Source: Coturnix japonica (taxonomy: Eukaryota; Chordata; Aves; Galliformes; Phasianidae). From it: a stretch of 64,000 nt of DNA. A model generated the notes under the pieces. The model was not told the DNA's origin. It did not search any database and saw only the letters and a program-made list of their open reading frames with translations. Below, one piece after another: positions 42,797 through 55,052 of the stretch (within the stretch, counting starts at the first letter, position 1; the number at the start of each line of letters is the position of its first letter). Made by a program: the position numbers and the translations under genes. The stretch is taken from contig NC_029547.1 in the NCBI RefSeq assembly GCF_001577835.2, positions 66,695,631-66,759,630 on the forward strand. Reading direction: 5' to 3'.

Positions 42797-45700
42797 TCAG
42801 TCCATCTTTTTGCCCATCCTCCAGCCCCCTGGTGCTTTCTGCACAGGCAAGGGGAGAGAGAGGGTGCCAAACTTGTGATTTTGATCATTCTCAAGTCCTG
42901 GCATCCCCTTTGCCTTGGAGACCTTCAACCGCATGGCTCTTGCAATGTCCATCAACCTGGAAAACAACAGAGAAACATTGTGTTAGTGGGGGTAGAGAGG
43001 TCTTCTGGGAAAGACACTGCAGACATGAGCAATAGCTTTTTCACCTCAGGAGGGAAGCTCGGAGGCAGAAGCAAGCAGGATGTCTGCTCTGCATCTCAAC
43101 ACAACCACAAGAACGCAAACTGGAAGTATTTAAATACTACAGGGCAGAGAGCCCTGCTGGAGAGGTTAGAACACTACCAAACTGGACACGAGCACCCCAG
43201 AGAGTATTATAAACCACGGTGTCTTACTCAGTGTACAGCAATCTTGGAAAAAAAAGCAAGCAGCCCATATTTCCAACAGAATCCTATTACATGAGTGACA
43301 GGATGGAAAGAACCTAGTACAGAGAAAGCATCTCCTCTTAACTGCTGGAATACAGCAGTCCTAGATGTAAACACATCTTGGATGAGATCGGTACTGAGCA
43401 GGACTTCATCAAGATGTCACCGGCCAGAATACACCTGGAGACTTGTCAAACACAGAATGAAGCATGTTTGAGCAAATGTAGCAAAGAAATGAAAGTCCTG
43501 CCTCATCTGGGTCCATGAGAACACACCTCAGAATCCTTTCAGCTGACATTACATCTTTAAAAGAAAAACAAATTCAGATGGCAAGAGATATCTGGTGCTA
43601 TTCAAACAAACCTCCCACCCTAAGCAATGATCATTCCATGGCTAAATCAAGAGCCTCACAGCCACGTGCCTCATCTTTGTTTTTCCAACATGTTGCTGCT
43701 TCCCCCACTTTTTTCTTACCACCATGCTACAGTCTATGCTCCCAGCTCCAGAAGAGCACTTAGAAGCTAAAACTTTGGTGTTTACTGCAGAAAAAGAGCA
43801 TGTATTTTATTGAAAAGCTTACTTCCAAAGCAATAAAATTTAAAAAAGATGGGAAACCAACATTAGATTATATTGTTAATGCCACTATTAGTGAATCACA
43901 GCATCACAGAATTGTAGGGGTTGGAAGGGACCTCTAGAGATCATCGAGTCCAACCCCCCTGCCAAAGCAGGCTCCCTACACCACATCACACAGCTCGGCG
44001 TCCAGGCGGGTCTTAAATATCTCCAGAGAAGGAGACTCCACCACCTCCCTGGGCAGCCTGTTCCAGTGCTCCGTCACCCTCACTGTGAACAAAGAGCAGA
44101 ACTGGAGGCAAAACCCAGAAATCTTTACATCAAATCTGACTACAGAGCTCACAAAACCAAGGGGTGGCTAACAGCTCCGATAACTTCCAGTTATCCCAGA
44201 ATCTTGACATTAAATCCTTTTAGGAGAAGCCCCAGCATATTCTAGAATGTTTTTTCAGTGGAACTGAAGGCATTTTGTCCTTTTGCAGTTTCTTCCCAGC
44301 TGCATTACCTCTAAACAACCTTGATGGGAAAGATCAACGCAGTGGAGTCAGGCAGCAAATGTCTCTAGAGTCAGCACATCTTGCAGAACAGGAAAGGCTG
44401 GGACAGCAATCACACACAGCTGAGCAGCTATTAACAGGGCAACTTGACCCACTCCCAGATAGCAATAACAAGCTGCCTGATCAGCTAATGTCTGCTGGGA
44501 GTCCTCACTGCCAGAGGAGCTGTCAGGCTCTGCCTCAAACCTGCAGGTTTAAGTACATCCGTGCAGCTAGCAGTACAGAGACATCACGTAGCAGATGAAC
44601 AGTAATTTCTCCACAGAAAATTTAAGTCTAGGAAGAAATTTCTTCAAAATCTATCATGGCAAGCATTGTTTGCCTGGATGCTTATACTGCACACTGTTCT
44701 CCACCCATTTATCTTCACTGAGTTGGCTCCTCCTCCCAGTGCCAGAGGGCTACGCTGACATCCAGACAGACTCTGACAAACTGAAGAGGTAAGGCGAGCA
44801 GAATCTTATCAAGTTAAATTGTGAAGTCTTGCATCTGGGGAGGAACAGCAACTACACGCTCGCAATCTGCCTGTGAGAAAGAAAATCTTTTTCTAGTTTT
44901 CCAGTTACAGTCAGATACAAATCTGTACTTGCATCCAGACTGGTACCTAGCTGACAACAGATCTCTGCAGAAAGAAGGGATGCAGGGGACAGTTCAGTGA
45001 GGAGCAACATGACTTAGCAGGCAAAAAACAGCACTGGGTAGTACCTGGATAGGTTTTCTGCCATTTTGATGCTGCCTGCCTCAAGTTTTTCCACTTTCAA
45101 ACAGACAAAAAGCCTCACAGTACACCTGAGCAGCTTTGTGATAAGCACTCTTTCAAAGCTTTGACACGTATAACCACCCCATTAGACGTAGCAGGGCCTG
45201 AATATAAAACTTCAACACACTCAGAGTCCAACTGCAACACAGGGAACTCACAGCGGGTATCACTGTACTATTTGGGCACAGAAGAGTATCCAGAGCCTTC
45301 TTCCCCAGGGACTGCTTGCATGAGGACCACAGGCATCTTAACAGGCAGGAGCGAACATGACTCACCTATTTTCGTGGAGCTTCAAGTCATTCTGCAGGAC
45401 AGTGAGGTCAACTTGGAAGTTTTTAATGTGCAGAGCCAGTGCAATGACATATGCTGCAATTTTAGTCTTCAGCGACGCAGAGATTAAATTCTGAACACTG
45501 AACAGCAAGTGTGAGAACAGATGAAAAGCAGAGAGTTAGCAAACCCAAAACACAACCACCCACAAGGTGCAGACAGAACTGGAGCCCCAGTTAGCTATGA
45601 CAAGCATTTCCTAGACATGAAAAAAGAGCTTTAAGAAACACAGATCTCTGATCACAGGGGCCTCAAGATCTTCCTCACCAACTGCCTATATTTCTGTTCA

Positions 45701-48700
45701 AAAGTGCAGGTCTCTCAAGATGTTTACAGGTTTACAGATTTGATTAAATCACTGTCTGCAGATACTTCTGTCTCTCTGGCACACTGGCAAGACAACAGCA
45801 AGATGAAGCTGATCTGAGGGTACTCACTGCAACCATACACAACAGAGCAGGTCTGAAAGCATTTATTTTTACTGTTCACCTCTGGTCTGAGTCTTTATAA
45901 ACAAATGCTCCTTCGCTGGCCCACATGGATTCAACCTCTCTGTGAACCTCCACTTCACAGCAAACAGCAGATATATGATGGCTGAGCAATTGCAGTTAGG
46001 CTGTGCAGAGGCTGTTGGATTCTCAAGGAAAGGCATTGTAGCAAGTTACAAGTCTTCTCACTCTTGATCAAGCCAGCCAGGTGAAGCTGGCTAAATCCAC
46101 AGGCACAGGCTTGTTTAAGCACATGACTCTGCCTCTCCCAGTTACGGTTTAGACTTACATTATTCATGTATGAACATCAGTCACAACAGAATATTTTACC
46201 TGGCCTGGCCTGCTACTCAAGAGAAGCTTCTGCTATTCCTGTTTTGGTGCAGTGCTATTTGATAAAGACTCTGTGACCCTTCAAGCTGTTTTCTACATCA
46301 TCTGAACATCAATAACATCAAAGCAATCACAGTTCCTTACCTGCCATTGTTGTAGGTCAGTGAAGTGAAGTTTTTCATAAGTTTCCTGCTAATGATGAGC
46401 GGGCATTCAGGACCCATTGGATCTAGAATAGAAAGGGGTTTCACAGTGAGCACCAAGACTGGTTATTTTTATATCCATTTCAAGCCTCCTAGACTAACTC
46501 TTGTTGGATGACCCCGCGTCTCCACCAATGCAGAAAGATATTTACAGACAGATTTACCTTCCTCATCCATCTTCCCAGACACTGAAAATGGTAACGTTGG
46601 AATTTTTTTAAGAAACAGAAACACAAGGTCTGTGAAATACAGCAAGTCCTGTAAACTTCAATCAAAACATTTGTGCAGTGCTTTTGAGAAAAGCAGTTCC
46701 TGCCACTTTATAAGAAACATTCTGAAGACTGTCATCCACACATTGAGATACTAAGCCAAGTCTGACACAAAGACAGCACAAAAACACCTAAAGATTGCAT
46801 TGTGTACTGCATGCCTCTTGCAGCTAAAAAATGGAGTCTAGATGAGGGAGAGCACTGATAGTTTCCTGCCTCCTGGGATAAGAACCAAAAACTGTCAGTA
46901 AGTAAAAAAAGAATCTCAAACTTAATCTTAATCTTAAACTATTTTACCTCCTACAATTAGGATCTCACTTCAGGACCCCGATTTATGACAGTTAGAAAAG
47001 GACTGAAGAGAATGACACACGTATATCCCAATAGGTGCAGATCTAAAACTCCACAATGGCACGGAAATGCTGAACCTCATCATGAAACAAGCTGAACTGT
47101 AACTGCTGCATGTAGCTGTTTATCAAACAGGTAACTCTGGGAAGCTTCATTGTTTGCTATTATGGTAACTACAAGCCAAGTCCCAACAGGCAGCTGAAAA
47201 GGGTAAGAGTTGAAAATTGTCTTACACTTCTTCTTGATGATTTTTAGGAAGCTGAACTTAATAAGGATGTCCAGGAACCAGAGGCATCGAGCTTTGTGAT
47301 CCCTGCTCATCTCATCAGCAGGCAGGAACTTCAGCTCTTCTAAGACGAAGGAGCAATGGCTAAAGAGGAAAGAGGGAGCATGAGGACCAGAGAATCAGGG
47401 ACTAGCTTTCTGATTAGAACACACCCTTAAATTCAGTGCACAGGTCTCCTAGGTTAGAATAGTTCCCTGAACACTAATACAAGAAAGCTCACAATGCTGC
47501 TCTTCTTTTTGTCCACCACAGTCAGAACATTTCTGCATGTGGCACTACACAAGTCCCTGCACTGCAAAAACCACAAGTACTCCATGGAGTGTGCGCATGC
47601 ACACACACTTCTGCTTAGATACAGATGGGAAGCAGTGAAAGTGAGCTGTGGCTTCTGCTTTACCTGCTTACTTCAGCACCAGGCCTTAGCACAAGTCCAT
47701 GTCCATTTGCAAAGCTACAGTAACTTCCAGTTACGACAGTATGTGGCATGGACAATGCTCGGCCACAGGAATATCATCCTTAGCACAGCTCTGTGGTCCC
47801 ATATCTAGGTATTTTCCTTCATCCTGCACTTTGGATTTACTCCCTCTCTTCCCCTGTAATATCAGTTCCCAAGAGGACAGCCACACTGTTGTGCACAGCA
47901 CCTTTTCTCCCATAAAGTTAAACCTCCACACTTCCCAAAGGTATACACTGGGTCATGATCTGATGCCTTCCCTTTAGACTGAAGACTATCACTACCCATA
48001 CTGTAGAGCTGGTAAAGCTGGCTACAGCTGCCATCCTGCCTGTAAGAAGAAACACGATTTCACAATGCCAGCCTTAGCTATTAAAAGGCTGCTTGTGGAA
48101 GTATTACCTTTTCTCTTCTGTTTTCTTGGCAATTTCCTCTGGAGTGATGTTAATAAAGGCTGCTGCCGGACCCTGCAATGCTTCATACTCTGCTGGAGAT
48201 ATAACTGCATGGACTTTAAGGAAAAGAACATGGGGACATTCTCTCCTTTCTGGTTCTGAATAGCTCATAGTGAGATACGGTCTGTCAGCTCTTGCTATGG
48301 GAGGTGTGAGGTAGGGAAGTGGGGGAAAAAGATTATAAATTTGCAGAAAGTAACAACAGAACTTGTTGTAACCAAAACTAAATGTCTCTGAAGTACAGTG
48401 GCTCAAACACAAACAATTTCTCACATACTCCTGACATTAATGCTATTCTTAGCTGAATGGCTCTGAACAGGCAGGCATAGTACCCCTGTATTCGTAGGGT
48501 GGAAGAATACAGAACTGTTAACCCTGAAGCCTCAACATACTAAGTTCCTGCTATCAGCTTTTGGCTGGTGAGGGGAGAAGGCTCAGCTCTGCTGTCAAAT
48601 GCCTAGCAGCACATTCTCCACATGACAGACTATCAACAAGAAAGTTTACAGGCACCAGAAACCACACTGTCACTGAAAAAGATACTGTCGTCAAACTTGT

Positions 48701-51700
48701 AAACATGTTCTGGTTTGTCAGCATCTTCATGACATGGTGGTAGGAAAATGGACATGTTCTGTTCATCATCTTGGGCCACATCCTGGATCAAAGCTTTGGA
48801 GGGAAGAAGAAAAGAAGAGAGTATTTGGACCGTGCAGACAAAGCCACAGAGAGCGGACTTCTAGAACACCACCAAAACTGGGCAGAGATGGACAGTGATA
48901 ACATAGATGTTTTTCCTAACGAAATAATAAAGCAGCTCATTTTCCAATAAAAAGTTTGGCAAAGTCCTCAACACGTTCCCATCTCAGCAGTTAAACCAAC
49001 CACCTCCCTTCTTACTCAAGGAAAACACCCTTCTTCTTCCCACCATGTTTGGCAAGGAATGGACAGGAAAAAGTTAATTTTGATTGCCTTCCTCAGCATC
49101 TCAGACAACATCCTTACCTGTTACCCCCTTTGCATCTATAACATCTGCTGCCGCTTTTGTCACAGCTGTATTGAGAATATCACTGCCCACTGCATTCATT
49201 CGCCGAGAGTTCAGAGCTCGCTTCTGCTTCCTGGTGCCAAATGCCTCAATGCACAAATCCATCTGTGCATAACACAGAAGCAATGACAACACACTGCTGA
49301 ATTCAAGACACTCTGCATGCAGAAAGAATACCCAGATAACCACTGCTTGTTCTGCATGTACATTTTTAAAGTAATTCCAAACATAACACTGGGTACAAAC
49401 AAAGCATACAACAAAGAAATGCAAGAGGGCATGTTTTACCTGGGACTGTAGACAAGTCTAAAGTATTTAGGAAAATACTGCTAAGCTAGACACTAACAAC
49501 ATGCTATCTCAAAAACCTGCAATGCACAGAAAGAATGCTGACCCTGCACAAGTTTGTCCTGCAACAAATCAAACATCTCAGTTTCAGACAAGTATTTACC
49601 ACTGTCTGCTGGATAACTATAGCACATTATGATATCAGGTTTCAACTTTACCTTTTCCCTGTAGGATTTATTCTGATAATCCCTTGTGTCATCAGGAATA
49701 AAGTTATCTACAAAAGAATAAAAATTAGTATGTTTGGCTTGCAGCTCGCAGGAAAGTGCATGTATTTGGTACCCCTTTAATAAATTACAGAAGGATTAGG
49801 TACACCAATTCAGGATCTTCTCTACAGGATTTTGTTAACAAAGGAATATGTTGAATATGAAAGACTATGCACCTGAAAGAAAGAGGGAAAGGCAGGACAA
49901 TTTTTGCTACAAAATCTAAAAGCATAATGCACAGGCTGCTGCAATACTAAGCTCCTGTTGCCCACAAAAGAAAACAGTTCCCTAAAGATGATATTCTTCG
50001 GATTATTTCCACTAGATTCAGTAATTAAAAGCAGTTCTGCTGGGGAAAAGCTGCTTTCTTTTTCAGTGAATGATTCAGTCTACTGACTTGATTATTTCCA
50101 GGCTTCTCTCAGCAGGAGAAGGGCTGCAATTATTCTAAGCAGTAACAACTTTATTTCTAACTCTGGTATTTCCACCCCCCCACCCCCAAGCTCTCTGCTT
50201 AACCTTTCCCTCAATATTAGCTATGATTTTGCTTCATTCTCCCTTTCTTCATGCCACACTGCTCCCCAGGAGTGGACAGAGTGATGTATCCTTCTTCCCT
50301 CATCCTAAGGCAGCACAGCAGAAATAAGACTAGGAGGAAACAGAGTGCAATGCTGTCAGTAGCAAATTAGTCAATTTTGAATGCACACATATTTCCAGGA
50401 CATTGTGACCTTGGCACAAAAGGGTTAAATAAAGAATTGTCCTACCTGACAGTAAAGGTTGCATGTTGAATATTTCAGCATTATAGACTTCCATTTGCCC
50501 AGAATCCTTGTTTAAAACACCAAGAAAATACCTGGGGAGAACAAGTGCAAGTGATAACCAATGAGACTCTCAGAGCTGAGAAAAATGAACTTAAAATCTC
50601 TAGAATAGGTTAATTTCTAGCAAGTCAAATCTTTTTCATTTCACACTTCAGACGAGCAAACCCAAATAGTTTGTGCTGCTCCTCACCACAGAATCATAGA
50701 ACAGACTCATAGAATCCTTAGAGTTGGAGGGGACCTTTAAATGTCATCTAGTTTGTATTTGGAAAGAAAAATTTAATAATCTATATCACGACCCTTTCAA
50801 AAGAACTAACATAAGGACATTAAATGGCTGGAAGCACCTCATCTTAACAGTTTCTGCAATTCTGTTTACTCTTTGTTGTGTCACCCCACTTCTACTTTAA
50901 GTAGTCCCCATAGTCAGAGTAGAAATAAACCACGAGCAAATATTGCAGGATGAATGTAGCACATTCATGGGGCAAAGCGCTTGCTAACAGGAGCCTGACA
51001 CCCACACCAAACGTACATCAGAGCTCTGTAGGTTAGATATGACAAAGTGAGATGATTTTACACTGGTTTTCCACCTATACAAAAGGTCATTCTGCTAGAG
51101 GATGGGAATGATCCCCCATGCAAAATAATTCTTAGGAATTCACGGGATTTGTCTCCAGGCTACAAAGTTCACCTTCTGAAACCAGGACATGTGAAAACTG
51201 GTGATTTCACCAAGGCTTCCCATTGCAGCATGAGGCACAGACAAGTTATTAATTCATACAGCACCACCAGACTGTGGCCCCGAAGTTAAACGGTGACTAA
51301 TGACCCACTGGTTTCCTGAACAAGATACTGATCTTGACAGTTGTAAGAAGCCATGCTTTTTACATTACTGTCTCAAAGTCTGCTGAAATGGACAAGTTCA
51401 GGCAAGTCCTGGCCAAGGTTCCAGGACTGCCTTTGTCTGAGACACACAGGAGATGGACAAGTCCGGGAGCTACGAAAGGGAGATAAGATACTGATCAATG
51501 GCCCTTGAGTGGTCTTTTTGTGTTGGCCTATCTCAAGGAAGATGGCCATCCCTGAGGACTAATGGCCCTTAAGTGGTCTTTCCTGTTGGCCCATCTCAAG
51601 GAAGATTGACATCTCTGAGGAAGTCACAGGACTCTGACCCGAGCCTTCCCGAAATCTCTGGAAGGCTGGAAAGAAGGATAAAAAGGGCACGGACAAACCA

Positions 51701-54648
51701 CGGTTTTGTGGGCATCTAGGTATCCGACCTCAGATTCCTCCACCGTTGTCCTACTGCTGCCTATTCTCTTTTCTGGGATTGCTGCTCGAGACTCTGCTCC
51801 GAGGGACCTCGCTGCCCGAGACTCTGCTTCTAGAGACCACGGTACTCTGACCATCTTTTCTGCGATTCACCGATCTGCTGTTTGCAGCCTGCTACTCCGT
51901 TGCTGCTCTCCCCTACGCTTATTTTGCCCCGGACCAACGTTAACAACGTGCTACGGGACGCTGCTGCATCCAGGAGGTGACTATTCCCCGCTTTAACGTA
52001 ATTCTTGCTCTTTTCTACCTTTTTCTATCGCCTACTTTCCCTTCCCCATCACCCTAATTTTGGCATTCGTCACTCTCCCTTCCCCATCCCCTCAATTGTC
52101 TATTATTTCCAATAAACTGGTCGGATCAACATTTGAATGCTCTTCTTCTTAATCTCACGCCGGGCATAACATTATTAAAAGAACCTTTGCCTCACTCCTA
52201 AATTGGAGCGAGACAACAGTTAAGAAGGAATAATGCTGTTGTCCATAGGTTTCAGCTATGTGCAGACACCTTCTCACTTTTCTTCCCTCCAGCAGACCTA
52301 AACTCCACTTATGTGTAAGATCACAACATGCAAAATGGTGCAGCTGCCAGGAGATTATATCAACTGCCCCAATCCTCTCCATTCACACCATGGTCTCAAT
52401 GAGAACTCATCAGTCCCCAATACAGAAGGCTACAGAAAATACTTTATTTGTGCAGTTCCTCTGCTTTCCCCTCCCTGTTTCTGCCACAGCGTTGCCAGCT
52501 ACCCATACCTGCATAGGGAGTTGCTTTTCATAGATCCACTGCTGAAGTTATTCCCCACGTATGAAAGCCTTTCAGTTTCTGAAACCTGACAAACAAAGAA
52601 AAAAATTACTTGAAGAGTGCATTATTTGAAAGTGCATATTTTCCTGCATGTACTGTATCTCTAGTGACACAAAGCTCAAATTTGCCACGGTCACCATAGA
52701 ATCACAGAATTATCAAGGTTGGAAAAGACCTACAAGATCATCTAGTCCAACCATTACCGATATTTCTCAGCTAAATCATATTCCTTTACTTTACTTTACA
52801 TATTCCATTTACTTTATACTTTATAAAGTAAATAAATAAACCATCCTTTAAAGCAGTAGGAGCAGTCTGTGAAAGAGGCAGTGGAAAGGAGCATTCTGTA
52901 CCAGTCACCTGCACATCCTACTCGCAGTGCTTAAGGTTGCTTGATGCAGTTACTCAAAGCCTTTCTCGGTTTACAGAACAAGTGTTAGATGTCAGAATGA
53001 GCCAAGTGGCACAGAGCTGTGGGAAGGCAACATTACAAACCAGAGGATCATCACCCCGGGGGTGCCCAAGGAACGACTGGATGTTGTGTTGAGGGACATG
53101 GTTTAGGGGGAGCTATTGGTAATAGGAGAACGGTTGGACTGGATGATCTTTAGGACTTTCACAGAATCACAGAATGACCCAGGTTGGAAGGGACCTCAAG
53201 CATCATGTAGTTCCAACCCCCCTGCCTAGCAGGGCCACCAAACATACACATTTACTAGATCAGGTTGCCCAGGAGACCCTATAGATCCCCATAGAGACCC
53301 CATAGAGACCCACAGATCCCCACAGAGACCCCACAGACCCCCATAGATCCCCACAGAGACCACATAGACCCCATACATCCCCATAGAGACCCCACAGACC
53401 CCGTACATCCCCATAGAGACCCCATAGACCCCGTACATCCCCATAGAGACCCCACAGACCCCATACATCCCCACAGAGACCCCATAGATCCCCACAGAGA
53501 CTCCACAGATCCCCACAGAGACCCCATAGACCCCACAGAGACCTATAAAGACCCCATAGACCCCAAAGATCCCACATAGAGACCCCATAGATCCCCATAG
53601 AGACCCCAAAGACCCCCACAGATCCCCATAGAGACTCCACAGATCCCACAGATACCCATAAACCCCCATAGAGATCCCCATAGAGACCCCATAGACCCTC
53701 ACAGATCCCCATAAAGACCCCATAGATCCCAATAGAGACCCATAGAGACCCCTTAGATCCCCATAGAGACCCCATAGACCCCCATAGAGACCCCAAAGAG
53801 ACCCCATACACCCCAAAGAGACCCCATACACCCCAAAGAGACCCCCACAGAGACCCCATAGAGACCCATAGACCCCCATAGAGACCCCATACATCCAAAT
53901 AGAGACCCCATAGACCCCATACATCCCCATAGAGACCCCATAGACCCCCATAGAGACGCCATAGACCCCACAGAGACCCATAGAGACCCCATAGACCCCA
54001 CAGATCCCCACAGAGACCACATAGACACCATAGATCCCCATAGAGACCCCCATAGAGACCCAGAGACCCCATAGATCCCCATAGAGACCCCACAGATCCC
54101 CACAGAGACCCCATAGAGACCCCACAGATCCCCACAGAGACCCCATAGAGACCCCCATAGAGACCCCATAGAGACCCCAGAGATCCCCATAGACCCCCAT
54201 AGACACCATAGATCCCCATAGAGACCCCCATAGAGACCCACAGAGACCCCACAGATCCCCATAGTGACCCCATAGAGACCCCACAGTCCCCATAGATCCC
54301 CATAGAGACCCCACAGACCCCACAGATTCCCCACAGAGACCCCACAGATTCTCCATAGAGACCCCATAGACCCCATAGATCCCACCCCCGGTGATGCCGG
54401 GCCTTACCAGGATCCTCCGCCTTCTCTTCCTGGGGTTGGACACCTCGCTGCTCCGGTACAGCGAGAACCGCACGGCGTCGGGTCGCTGCAGCTGCCCATT
54501 GGAGAACGTCACTACGGGCGATAAAACAGGCCGTGAGTCCCTCAGCACCTCACCGCACCGCACCGCCCATCCCGCATCTCTGCTCACCCAGCACTGCCGG
54601 CTGCTCCTGCTCGGGATCCCCGCGGTATCTCCACGTGGCGGTGGCCAT
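42797..54648 (-). CDS. POLR1E: RNA polymerase I subunit E (PAF53)
   Basis: Subunit of nucleolar RNA polymerase I that pairs with POLR1G (PAF49). Twelve minus-strand exons join in frame to 416 residues (human 419, recalled): 54648-54588, 54511-54408, 52585-52509, 50531-50446, 49707-49652, 49262-49118, 48793-48686, 48213-48108, 47359-47226, 46422-46341, 45497-45366 and 42956-42797. Matching blocks: MATATWRYRGDPEQEQPAVL, FSNGQLQRPDAVRFSLYRSS, ETERLSYVGNNFSSGSMKSN, MEVYNAEIFNMQPLLS, CIEAFGTRKQKRALNSRRMN, SPAEYEALQGPAAAFINITP, HKARCLWFLDILIKFSFLKI, KLMKNFTSLTYNNG, AAYVIALALHIKNFQVDLTV and LMDIARAMRLKVSK. The N-terminal half is the dimerisation module and the C-terminal half the tandem winged-helix region. 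The first coding exon opens in a CpG island. The last intron is 2.4 kb. Confidence 0.95.
43888..44112 (-). mobile_element. CR1 LINE 3' part (antisense)
   Basis: Wording: aatcacagcatcacagaatt, ttggaagggacctctagaga, tcatcgagtccaaccccc, then ggcagcctgttccagtgctc and cgtcaccctcactgtgaaca. A clear, young-looking CR1 in POLR1E intron 11. Confidence 0.92.
50688..50755 (-). mobile_element. CR1 LINE tail (antisense)
   Basis: Short fragment with cacagaatcatagaacagac and gttggaggggacctttaaat, in POLR1E intron 3. Confidence 0.75.
51336..52171 (+). mobile_element. Solo LTR-like element in POLR1E intron 3, fossil
   Basis: Promoter-like ggataaaaagggc at about 51676-51688 and AATAAA near 52110 are placed as in an LTR (U3, R, U5). 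The 3' border reads cgccgggcataaca. The upstream part has an imperfect duplication of about 65 bases (two copies of tggccctt-agtggtcttt, each ending in catctcaaggaagat-type text, roughly 51495-51620). The 5' border is uncertain; I see no coding part and no convincing target duplication. It is antisense to POLR1E. Confidence 0.6.
52692..52775 (-). mobile_element. CR1 LINE tail (antisense)
   Basis: It contains atagaatcacagaattatca, aggttggaaaagacctacaa and gatcatctagtccaaccatt, in POLR1E intron 2. Confidence 0.9.
53000..53160 (+). mobile_element. CR1 LINE 3' fragment
   Basis: It contains CR1 wording (gttgtgttgagggacatggt and ggttggactggatgatcttt). It stands head-on against the antisense CR1 that follows immediately. 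Confidence 0.75.
53161..53276 (-). mobile_element. CR1 LINE 3' end attached to minisatellite (antisense)
   Basis: Read on the minus strand: the array passes into ggtctcctgggcaacctgat, then aaatgtgtatgtttggtggc and a CR1 tail ending in attctgtgattctgtg. The array-CR1 junction and tail match the DCAF10 intron 1 copy almost base for base. Confidence 0.92.
53277..54384 (-). repeat. GGGGATCTATGGGGTCTCTAT minisatellite in POLR1E intron 2
   Basis: About 1.1 kb of the same words as in DCAF10 intron 1, but on the minus strand. It ends only 23 bases from the POLR1E exon 2 donor (exon edge at 54408). The 5' end of the array has no CR1 sequence before it, as in a 5'-truncated retrotransposed copy. Confidence 0.98.
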
Positions 54649-55000
54649 ACCCGGTACACACAGGAACAGGCCAGGCGCCACGCCGTAATGGCGGCACTTC
54701 CGGTGGGGGCGCTCCGAGATGACGTCACATCCTCTCGTCAATATGGCGTCATTTCCGGCCGACGCGGCGACAGGGTGGGAGCGGGGGTGGAGCGCGGGGC
54801 CGGAGCGTCGTAGCGCGGCGGGTTCGGTGCCGCTGGGCCCGGTGTGAGCGGGGAACAACAGGGGAACAGCACGGGAACAACAGGCGGTGTGCCGGCCCCG
54901 CTGCCCGCACTGCTTCACTGGTGCTGAAGGAGGAGCCTGGAGCGGGTCTGTAACGGCGGCGGTGCCCACTGCGGTCACTGGAGGGAGGGACAGAGCGATG
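54649..55000. promoter_or_regulatory. CpG promoter between POLR1E and ZBTB5
   Basis: CpG-dense stretch with two ETS cores (CACTTCCGG at 54695-54703 and TTTCCGG near 54752), a perfect TGACGTCA at 54720-54727 and YY1-like AATATGGCG and AATGGCGG words. It starts next to the POLR1E ATG on the minus strand. ZBTB5 has no other CpG island up to its coding exon, so its non-coding first exon probably starts here on the plus strand (inference). Confidence 0.65.
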
Positions 55001-55052
55001 GGATGCGTTACACGAGGGGTGGGGTGTGAGGGGGTCCTGGTGTGATGCTAGG

